Program-made: the position numbers and the translations under genes | DNA from: Chloroflexia bacterium | Lineage (GTDB): Bacteria; Chloroflexota; Chloroflexia; QHBQ01; JADMIH01 | Assembly (NCBI GenBank): GCA_025927935.1 | Contig: JAICKM010000337.1 | Coordinates: forward strand, 1-7,468 | DNA length: 7,468 bases | Direction of reading: 5' to 3' | Shown: piece after piece, positions 1 through 4,419 of the stretch | Layout: each line of letters opens with the position of its first letter | How positions within the stretch are numbered: the first letter of the stretch is position 1 | Notes under the pieces: model-generated | Told to the model about the DNA's origin: nothing | The model's input: only the letters and a program-made list of their open reading frames with translations | The model's database searches: none

Positions 1-2
1 AT

Positions 3-31
3 CACCCAAGCAGGACCATCGTCCTATCCAG
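3..31 (+). repeat. 29-nt direct repeat, copy 1, with palindromic core
   Basis: This copy matches positions 98-126 at 27 of 29 bases; the start-to-start distance is 95 bp. Its core, AGGACCATCGTCCT at 12-25, is a perfect 5-bp inverted repeat (AGGAC/GTCCT) around four bases. The layout resembles a dimeric regulator operator, such as the 14-bp GGGAC-N4-GTCCC box of DosR-type NarL-family regulators. That comparison is from memory and is not proof. The repeat lies at the window edge, so more copies may exist to the left. Confidence 0.75.
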
Positions 32-97
32 TACATCAGCGACTTGCGGATAACCTGGATCCCCGCTTTAAAAGGGCGCGACAGCATCGCTGCTGAC

Positions 98-126
98 CAC
101 CCAAGCAGGACCATTGTCCTATTCAG
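98..126 (+). repeat. 29-nt direct repeat, copy 2, with palindromic core
   Basis: This is the second copy of the repeat at 3-31. It differs at two positions (T for C at 115 and at 123). The core AGGACCATTGTCCT lies at 107-120 and keeps both palindrome arms intact, because one change falls in the central four bases and the other outside the core. A terminator hairpin begins 13 bp after its end, so transcription initiated near this repeat would stop before the downstream rubrerythrin-like gene. Confidence 0.75.
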
Positions 127-138
127 GTTATCGCAGCC

Positions 139-172
139 AGGGGGCGAGCCGCCAGACTCGCCCCCTTTATTT
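139..172 (+). terminator. Intrinsic terminator
   Basis: The arms AGGGGGCGAG (139-148) and CTCGCCCCCT (157-166) form a perfect 10-bp stem around an 8-nt loop. The T-rich tail TTTATTT follows directly at 166-172. It ends a plus-strand transcript coming from the left, either a gene outside the window or the repeat-containing region at 1-132. It separates that transcript from the rubrerythrin-like gene. Confidence 0.85.
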
Positions 173-258
173 GTGCCCCCGCGCCCCCTCTATTATGCCG
201 CCGCCGCATGGGCGCGATCAGGAATCTATTACCCAGTGTCTACTCATATGCACCCCGC

Positions 259-286
259 GATACACCTCCGCCAGCTAGGATATAAG
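259..286 (+). promoter_or_regulatory. Candidate promoter of the rubrerythrin-like gene
   Basis: TATAAG at 281-286 matches the sigma-70 -10 hexamer at five of six positions. The best upstream partner is GATACA at 259-264 with a 16-bp spacer, a poor -35 match (3 of 6). It would leave a leader of about 75 nt before the ATG at 367. TATTAT at 191-196 is a weaker alternative. The region 173-366 holds no convincing gene. Confidence 0.3.
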
Positions 287-366
287 CGGGGGAACCTACC
301 CCTGAATACTTCACGCCCGCAGGAGCCGGCTAGTAGGAGCTGGAATAGACGGAACAGGAGTCCCAT

Positions 367-771
367 ATGAACGCGCAAACCAAAGAGAATCTGATCACGG
401 CCCTACATGGTGAAGCGTTTGCTTACCTGAAATATCTGAGCTTCGCCAAACAAGCACGGGAAGAGGGCCGGGTGGAACTAGCCGATCTTTACGAGAAGAT
501 CGCCAATGGCGAACGCATGGAGCATTTCGCCGAGGAAGCGGCCCTGCTCGGCCTGGTGGGCACCGCCGGCGCGAACCTGGAAGCCGCCATCAGCGGCGAG
601 TCCTACGAAACGGTCACCATGTACCCCGAATTCGCCGCCCAGGCGGCCGCTGCGGGTGACAAGGCGGCCGCCGATCTGTTCGCGGAAATCGGCAACGATG
701 AGAAGAGTCATCTGGCCGAATTTAAATCGGCTCTTCAGGCGCTGCATACAGCACCCACGGTGGCGCGGTAG
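367..771 (+). CDS. Rubrerythrin-like diiron protein without rubredoxin domain
   Basis: This 134-residue protein is a ferritin-like four-helix bundle of the rubrerythrin type. Members of this family reduce hydrogen peroxide or handle oxygen and iron in the cytoplasm. Likely diiron ligands by eye are E16 (in HGEAFAY), E49 (in GERMEH), E78 and E81 (in GESYE), and E112 with H115 (in DEKSH). The segment around residues 70-89, ending in MYPEF, is typical of rubrerythrins. The C-terminal rubredoxin domain with its paired CxxC motifs is absent, so electrons would have to come from a separate partner. In helix B the usual ExxH reads E49-x-x-E52 followed by H53, so a ligand position may be altered. The start is well supported: AGGAG at 356-360 lies 6 nt before the ATG. 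The gene appears monocistronic. The family is clear; the substrate is not. Confidence 0.88.
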   Translation: MNAQTKENLITALHGEAFAYLKYLSFAKQAREEGRVELADLYEKIANGERMEHFAEEAALLGLVGTAGANLEAAISGESYETVTMYPEFAAQAAAAGDKAAADLFAEIGNDEKSHLAEFKSALQALHTAPTVAR

Positions 772-1061
772 CCGGGCACGGCGGGTGCGCCGGGAAGCAG
801 GCTTGCCTTTCGGTCCTACGGATGCGTGCGTAGCGAGTGAATAAGCGCGGGTGGGTTTGTGCGCCGCTCCATCGCGGAGCATGCCACATCGCCACCCGCT
901 CCCTACCCGGCGTGCCGGGCGCCATCATGATGCCTGGCAGCGCTGGACCGAACTCGGGTATCACGATGCGCGCCGGAATCATGAGGCATCTCGCCGGCTG
1001 TCCGCACCAGGCGAGATGCCTTGCCGGTCGCGGCGAATAGCCTCACCGCCGGGTGGTTTTC
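772..1061. other. Non-coding spacer between convergent genes
   Basis: No open frame here has a plausible start site and protein-like composition. A short interrupted GC hairpin follows the rubrerythrin-like stop (CCGGGCAC at 772-779 with GTGC and CCGG at 785-793), without a T-tract. A weak hairpin CACC/GGTG (1044-1055) followed by GTTTTCTT could act as a plus-strand terminator. The perfect palindrome TTTCTTAAGAAA at 1058-1069 overlaps the stop codon of the minus-strand gene. Confidence 0.55.
984..1021. repeat. Perfect 12-bp inverted repeat (long hairpin)
   Basis: AGGCATCTCGCC (984-995) and GGCGAGATGCCT (1010-1021) are exact reverse complements around a 14-nt loop. It lies between two converging genes, 213 bp past one stop and 40 bp past the other. 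A bidirectional 3'-end or mRNA-stabilising structure is therefore plausible. Neither strand has a T-tract after the stem, so it is not a canonical intrinsic terminator. It could also be one copy of a dispersed palindromic element. Confidence 0.7.
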
Positions 1062-1937
1062 TTAAGAAAGCTCCATCCCCAGCCCCAACTCCCCCCCGAA
1101 CAATGTGCCCAGCAGCACACTCAACACGATCAGCAATATAAGCCCGCCACCGAGATAGAGCGCGGCGGCGGCGCGCCCGTAGCGCGCCGCGATGTCGCGC
1201 ACGCGCACGGCGTTAAACAGCGGCGCGCCGCCCATTAGCGCCAGCAGGGCGGGCAGCGGCACGTTGTAGGTGGTGAGGGCGGCGACGAGCGGGAGGTCGG
1301 CGCCCGCGGGCAAGGGCAGCAGCAGCGTGAGCAGCGCCACCGGCCCGGCAGCCCACGGCCCCAGCCCGGTCAGAGCGCGCACCCCCGCGCGGGCCGGGTC
1401 CCAGGCGGTGAACAGCCCGCCGATCAGTGCGGCGGCGAACAGCGGCCCGGCGGTCTGGTCCAGCAACTGGCCGGCCTCGCGCCACAGCGCGCGCGCCAGA
1501 TCGGGGCGGGTGCCGGGTGGGGTATCCGTGGCCGGTTCCGTGGGGCGGGGCGGCAGCGGGTGGGTGGGGGTGCCGGGGGATGCGGCGCGCCCGGCGAAGG
1601 CGGCCACAACCCCGCTCAGGATCAGGCCGAGCGCGAGCCGCAACCCGGCCAGCAGCGGGTCGTGGGCTGCCGTCAGGATCACGGCCAGCGGTGTGAGCGC
1701 GCCGCTCAGCGTGGCGGCCCACAGGGCAAGCACCGCACCGGGCGGCGGGCCGCCGCGCAGCAGACGCCCTAACAGCCAGGCCGTGGGTGTGTCCGGCCCA
1801 CGCGGCGCCCGCCCAGCGTGGCGGGCAATCCACGTGTTCAGCCCGGCGGTCAGCAGGATCGCCACGGCATAGGCGGGCAGCAGCCAGACCAGGTAGTCGC
1901 GGATCTTGAGCACGAGGACAGCCAGGTCCGGTATCAT
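1062..1937 (-). CDS. Putative integral membrane permease, possibly YraQ/ArsP-like
   Basis: The 291-residue protein is strongly hydrophobic, with likely membrane segments near residues 15-36, 66-90, 96-116, 163-178, 194-212, 225-245 and 256-280. A Pro/Thr-rich, probably cytoplasmic linker at about 118-145 divides it into two halves. The halves look like a duplicated unit: residues 66-90 and 213-245 both show a small-residue-rich pattern of the kind seen in UPF0718/DUF318 permeases (YraQ, ArsP). The cysteine motif of typical members is missing; there are no cysteines at all. The assignment is therefore distant and the substrate unknown. The ATG at 1937 is the first possible start, because an in-frame TGA lies two codons upstream; the ribosome site is weak. 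It diverges from the HNH gene and converges on the rubrerythrin-like gene, with no clear functional link to either. Confidence 0.7.
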   Translation of the reverse strand: MIPDLAVLVLKIRDYLVWLLPAYAVAILLTAGLNTWIARHAGRAPRGPDTPTAWLLGRLLRGGPPPGAVLALWAATLSGALTPLAVILTAAHDPLLAGLRLALGLILSGVVAAFAGRAASPGTPTHPLPPRPTEPATDTPPGTRPDLARALWREAGQLLDQTAGPLFAAALIGGLFTAWDPARAGVRALTGLGPWAAGPVALLTLLLPLPAGADLPLVAALTTYNVPLPALLALMGGAPLFNAVRVRDIAARYGRAAAALYLGGGLILLIVLSVLLGTLFGGELGLGMELS

Positions 1938-2055
1938 GGATGCTCATTTCTGCGCATAGCGCCGGGCGACCGGCACGCGGGGAAGGGGGCCGGTCCGTCC
2001 GGCAGGGGAGGTCGCGCCCATCGCCAGGAGTAGACATAATCCCTCGCGTTTCCCA

Positions 2056-2084
2056 TTGTCGAATCGCCTAGAACATGATACAAT
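2056..2084 (+). promoter_or_regulatory. Sigma-70-type extended -10 promoter for the HNH gene
   Basis: TTGTCG (2056-2061) and TACAAT (2079-2084) are separated by an ideal 17 bp. TG at 2076-2077 creates an extended -10 (TGATACAAT), closely matching the serS promoter TGATATAAT at 2987-2995. The predicted start near 2091 gives a leader of about 110 nt. On the opposite strand, TCGACA (2062-2057) overlaps this -35 and could serve the divergent membrane protein gene, though its -10 (TATGTC, 2038-2033) is poor. Confidence 0.75.
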
Positions 2085-2095
2085 TATACGCATGA

Positions 2096-2114
2096 GGCGG
2101 GACCGAGTCCCGCC
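2096..2114 (+). promoter_or_regulatory. Hairpin at the 5' end of the HNH leader
   Basis: GGCGGGAC (2096-2103) and GTCCCGCC (2107-2114) form a perfect 8-bp stem with a 3-nt CGA loop. It would be at the very start of the transcript from the 2056-2084 promoter. It could protect the 5' end of the mRNA or, as DNA, act as an operator just after the start point. No T-tract follows, so it is not a terminator. Confidence 0.5.
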
Positions 2115-2192
2115 CTTCCCGGTCTGGCCGGAGTTTGATCAAGGAGCTTGAGAACGCAGTATGTAGACCGCTGTGTGGGCCGCTAGAGAAGA

Positions 2193-2206
2193 CGGAGCTA
2201 ACCGTG
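2193..2206 (+). promoter_or_regulatory. Ribosome binding site that fixes the HNH start
   Basis: CGGAG at 2193-2197 lies 6 nt before GTG at 2204. The reading frame stays open upstream to TTG at 2135, but that codon has no well-spaced ribosome site, and the extra 23 residues are not typical of the family. GTG at 2204 is therefore preferred. Confidence 0.75.
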
Positions 2207-2731
2207 TCAAGAGAAATCGACGCGCCGGTGCTGGTCCTGAACCAGAATTACGAACCGCTCAATGTGTGCAATGTCAGGCGGGCGTTGGTCCTTGTGTTTA
2301 ACGGGAAGGCGGAAGTGCTGGAGTTGAACCACGCGATCATTCACTCCCCGATGCACAACATCCATGCCCCGTCGGTGATCCGGCTGGCCCACATGATCCG
2401 CCGCCCGCATCCACGCGCCAAGCTGTCGCGGCGCGAAGTCTTCTTGCGCGATGATTACACCTGCCAGTATTGCGGCGTGCATACCCGCGATCTCACCCTC
2501 GACCATGTGATGCCCAAGTCGCGCGGGGGACCGCACACCTGGGAGAATCTCGTTTCGGCGTGCCGCGCTTGCAACCACCGCAAGGGCGGCAAAACGATTG
2601 AGGAGGCCCGCATGCGCCCGCTGCACATGCCCCGCCAGCCCAAGGCCAATATTTATCACCTGGTCTACCGCTACGTGCAGGCCGCCCCGCTGGAGGAATG
2701 GCACAAATTTCTGCCCGGCCTGAGTAGTTAG
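2204..2731 (+). CDS. HNH endonuclease family protein
   Basis: From GTG the product is 175 residues, the normal size for the stand-alone McrA-like HNH proteins common in cyanobacteria and Chloroflexota. The N-terminal half (residues 6-75) begins with the conserved VLVLNQNYEPLNVC segment. The HNH fold spans about 76-130. It has a zinc site from C87/C90 and C120/C123, the catalytic D100-H101 in LTLDHV, the central N115 in WENLV, and N124 then H125 in CNHRKG; the third position is thus N rather than H, a common variant. A metal-dependent DNA nicking or cleaving activity is inferred from the fold; the biological role of this subgroup is not established. It is a single-gene transcription unit with its own promoter and terminator and no methyltransferase neighbour, so a restriction role is not supported here. 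Confidence 0.9.
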   Translation: MSREIDAPVLVLNQNYEPLNVCNVRRALVLVFNGKAEVLELNHAIIHSPMHNIHAPSVIRLAHMIRRPHPRAKLSRREVFLRDDYTCQYCGVHTRDLTLDHVMPKSRGGPHTWENLVSACRACNHRKGGKTIEEARMRPLHMPRQPKANIYHLVYRYVQAAPLEEWHKFLPGLSS

Positions 2732-2734
2732 TCG

Positions 2735-2755
2735 CCGGTGGCTGCCCGCCACCGG
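2735..2755 (+). repeat. GC hairpin just after the HNH stop
   Basis: CCGGTGGC (2735-2742) and GCCACCGG (2748-2755) form a perfect 8-bp stem with a 5-nt loop, starting 4 nt after the stop codon. No T-tract follows. It stands in tandem with the true terminator at 2760-2798 and may protect the mRNA 3' end. Confidence 0.6.
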
Positions 2756-2759
2756 ATCC

Positions 2760-2798
2760 GAGCCGCCTGCCGCCCTTCGGGGCCGGGCGGCTCTTTCC
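2760..2798 (+). terminator. Intrinsic terminator of the HNH gene with UUCG loop
   Basis: GAGCCGCC (2760-2767) pairs with GGCGGCTC (2786-2793). Inside it, GCCC (2772-2775) and GGGC (2780-2783) close a stable TTCG tetraloop. A T-rich tail, TTTCC, follows at 2794-2798. The stem, loop and tail are those of a rho-independent terminator. Confidence 0.8.
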
Positions 2799-2800
2799 TT

Positions 2801-2828
2801 AGTGCTGAGTGCTGAGTGCTGAGTGCTG
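2801..2828 (+). repeat. Tandem heptamer array AGTGCTG x4
   Basis: Four exact head-to-tail copies of AGTGCTG are followed by a degenerate fifth, AGTGACG. The array starts a few bases after the terminator tail. Arrays of 7-bp units in intergenic DNA resemble the short tandemly repeated repetitive (STRR) heptamers described in cyanobacteria. Confidence 0.9.
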
Positions 2829-2842
2829 AGTGACGACGACGA

Positions 2843-2863
2843 GTGGTCGGTGGTCGGTGGTCA
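2843..2863 (+). repeat. Tandem heptamer array GTGGTCG/GTGGTCA x3
   Basis: The units are GTGGTCG, GTGGTCG and GTGGTCA. Bases 2850-2865 are an exact reverse complement of 3057-3072, beyond the serS promoter. The unit differs from AGTGCTG at 2801-2828, but the period is the same. Confidence 0.85.
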
Positions 2864-2900
2864 GTAGGACGAGTGACGGGGGTTAGTAGGATGAGTGACG
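2863..2900 (+). repeat. 16-bp direct repeat with 22-bp period
   Basis: AGTAGGACGAGTGACG (2863-2878) recurs as AGTAGGATGAGTGACG (2885-2900), with 15 of 16 bases identical. It continues the low-complexity, AGTG-rich stretch begun by the heptamers, suggesting expansion by slippage or local duplication. Confidence 0.8.
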
Positions 2901-2907
2901 AGGGCTG

Positions 2908-2976
2908 AGGCCGGTCGGCAGTGCTTTCCCCCCTGCCCGGCGCGGGCAGGGGGGTAGGGGGGTTAGGCCGGTCGGC
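2908..2976. repeat. GC palindrome flanked by 12-bp direct repeats
   Basis: AGGCCGGTCGGC occurs at 2908-2919 and again at 2965-2976. Between them lies a perfect inverted repeat, CCCCCCTGCCC (2928-2938) with GGGCAGGGGGG (2944-2954), and only a 5-nt loop. A palindrome between direct repeats is the form of a small REP- or MITE-like insertion with a target duplication, but the direct repeats could also arise by local duplication. No T-tract follows on either strand, so it is not a normal terminator. Confidence 0.65.
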
Positions 2977-2986
2977 GGCCCGGATA

Positions 2987-2995
2987 TGATATAAT
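2987..2995 (+). promoter_or_regulatory. serS promoter, consensus extended -10
   Basis: TGATATAAT combines a perfect TATAAT (2990-2995) with the TG extension at 2987-2988. The -35 region at the correct distance (2967-2972) is GCCGGT, a poor match, so the promoter probably relies on the extended -10. The predicted start near 3002 gives a leader of about 130 nt. The leader lacks a recognisable T-box core. Confidence 0.75.
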
Positions 2996-3055
2996 CACTC
3001 CGATTCTCAACGCGAGTCGTCGGACTTTGAGCATCAGCGGCAGCGGTCACCCCAT

Positions 3056-3077
3056 CACTGACCACCGACCACTGATC
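3056..3077 (+). repeat. Inverted heptamer array in the serS leader
   Basis: CACTGAC, CACCGAC and CACTGAT are three 7-bp units in tandem. On the opposite strand they read as GTCGGTG-type units, and 3057-3072 exactly mirrors 2850-2865. The array sits inside the predicted serS 5' leader, 55 bp before the start codon. Confidence 0.8.
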
Positions 3078-3132
3078 GCGCAGCGGTGCCGCAGGCACAC
3101 CACTGACGGCTCGCTCGAAAGGACAGGCAACG

Positions 3133-4419
3133 ATGCTGGACTTGAAACTGATACGGGAAAACCCAGACCTGCTGCGCGAGTCGCAGCGGCGGCGGGGCGA
3201 AGATGTGGGCGTGGTCGACCGGCTGCTGGCCGTGGACACGCGCAATCGCGCCCTGAAGACCGAGGCCGAGGCGCTGCGCGCCGAGCGCAATCGCGTCTCC
3301 GCCGAGATCCCCAAGACCAAGGACCCGCAGGCGCGGCAGCAGAAGATCGCCGCCATGCGCGAGGTCGGCGACCGCATCGCCGCCATGGAGCGCGAGATCA
3401 CGGCGACAGATGAGGAGATCCGCACCATCCTGCTGGGCATCCCCAACATCCCACACGAGTCGGTGCATGAGGGCAAGGACGACAGCGAGAACATCGTGGT
3501 GCGCACCTGGGGCACGCCGCGCGAGTTCGACTTTACCCCGCGCCCGCACTGGGAGATCGCCGAGGCGCTGGGCATCGCCGACTTCGACCGCGCGGGCAAG
3601 ATCTCGGGGCCGCGCTTCTATGTGCTGGTGGCCGCCGGGGCGCACCTGGAGCGCGCGCTGATCAACTACTTCCTCGACCTGCATGTGACCGAGCACGGCT
3701 ACACCGAGGTCTGGACGCCGTATCTCGTCAAGGGCGAGTGCATGGTCGGCACGGGCCAGTTGCCCAAGTTCGCCGACGACATGTACCGCATCGAGGGCGA
3801 AGACCTGTACCTGGACCCCACGGCGGAAGTGCCGGTGACGAACCTCTACCGCGAGGAGATCCTGGACGGCGCGAAGCTGCCGATCTACCTGGTGGGCTAC
3901 ACGGCCTGCTTCCGCAAGGAGGCGGGCGCGGGCGGGCGCGACAACCGCGGCATGGTGCGCGTCCACCAGTTCGACAAGGTGGAGATGGTCAAGTTCGTCG
4001 CGCCCGATACCTCGTGGGACGAACTGGACTCGCTGCTTGCCAACGCCGAGGACTGCTTGCAGCGGCTGGGCTTGCCTTACCACATCGCGCAGATGTGTAC
4101 GGGCGACGTGGGCTTCACGGCGGCCAAGAAGTTCGACCCGGAGGTCTGGATGCCAGGCCAGGACAAGTACGTCGAGATCTCGTCGTGCTCCAACTTCACC
4201 GACTTCCAGGCGCGGCGGGCCAACATCCGCTACCGCCCCGCGCCCGAAGCCAAGCCGCAGTTCGTGCACACGCTGAACGGCTCCGGCCTGGCCATTGGCC
4301 GCACCGTGGCCGCCATCCTGGAGAATTACCAGCAGGCCGACGGCTCGGTGGTGGTGCCCGAAGTGCTGCGCCCCTACATGCGGGGCCTGGAGGTCCTCAC
4401 GCGCGGGCGCACACTGTAG
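3133..4419 (+). CDS. serS: Seryl-tRNA synthetase (serine--tRNA ligase)
   Basis: This cytoplasmic class II synthetase charges tRNA-Ser (and tRNA-Sec where present) with serine using ATP. At 428 residues it is full length. Residues 1-100 form the charged N-terminal arm, a long antiparallel coiled coil rich in Glu and Arg that grips the tRNA long variable arm. The catalytic core follows: TAEVP at 230-234 contributes to serine binding, motif 2 runs from about 258 to 285 with FRKEAG (260-265), GRDNRG and HQFDKVE, and motif 3 is [10 protein letters not shown] at 381-390 with the invariant R390. The ATG at 3133 is preceded by AAAGGA with about 9 nt spacing, and [11 protein letters not shown] is the standard N terminus. 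It is transcribed from the extended -10 promoter at 2987-2995 and is followed without a gap by the GT87-like gene. Confidence 0.98.
   Translation: MLDLKLIRENPDLLRESQRRRGEDVGVVDRLLAVDTRNRALKTEAEALRAERNRVSAEIPKTKDPQARQQKIAAMREVGDRIAAMEREITATDEEIRTILLGIPNIPHESVHEGKDDSENIVVRTWGTPREFDFTPRPHWEIAEALGIADFDRAGKISGPRFYVLVAAGAHLERALINYFLDLHVTEHGYTEVWTPYLVKGECMVGTGQLPKFADDMYRIEGEDLYLDPTAEVPVTNLYREEILDGAKLPIYLVGYTACFRKEAGAGGRDNRGMVRVHQFDKVEMVKFVAPDTSWDELDSLLANAEDCLQRLGLPYHIAQMCTGDVGFTAAKKFDPEVWMPGQDKYVEISSCSNFTDFQARRANIRYRPAPEAKPQFVHTLNGSGLAIGRTVAAILENYQQADGSVVVPEVLRPYMRGLEVLTRGRTL

Larger units (their letters stand above)
12..172 (+). ncRNA. Possible structured RNA or leader ending in a terminator
   Basis: Positions 49-60 can pair with 121-132 over 12 consecutive positions (11 Watson-Crick and one G-U). 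This encloses a 60-nt segment that can itself form small hairpins at 82-92 (CAGC/GCTG) and 107-120 (AGGAC/GTCCT). A further hairpin at 12-25 precedes it and an intrinsic terminator at 139-172 follows. Positions 27-32 (ATCCAG) could alternatively pair with 55-60 (CTGGAT), which would compete with the long stem. The arrangement is what a small non-coding RNA, or the 3' end of a longer one, could look like. No known RNA family is recognised, no promoter is visible, and the 5' end may lie outside the window. Confidence 0.25.

Noticed and set aside
3..126. CRISPR array
   Set aside because: There are only two copies, the gap of 66 nt is longer than usual spacers, the copies are imperfect, and no cas gene is present. 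An array extending to the left cannot be fully excluded.
44..370. 108-codon open frame before the rubrerythrin-like gene
   Set aside because: It runs through the second direct repeat, the terminator hairpin and the ribosome binding site of the next gene, and its product is not protein-like.
2148..2186. Twelve-codon leader peptide beginning TTG after AAGGAG
   Set aside because: The spacing between AAGGAG (2141-2146) and TTG (2148) is only 1 nt, too short for initiation, and the sequence has no attenuator features.
2135..2203. TTG at 2135 as start of the HNH protein
   Set aside because: It lacks a spaced ribosome site and would add 23 atypical residues; GTG at 2204 has a good site 6 nt upstream and gives the family-typical length.
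2996..3132. T-box riboswitch in the serS leader
   Set aside because: No T-box core sequence, specifier-loop arrangement or terminator/antiterminator pair can be seen; the leader contains heptamer repeats and only short hairpins.
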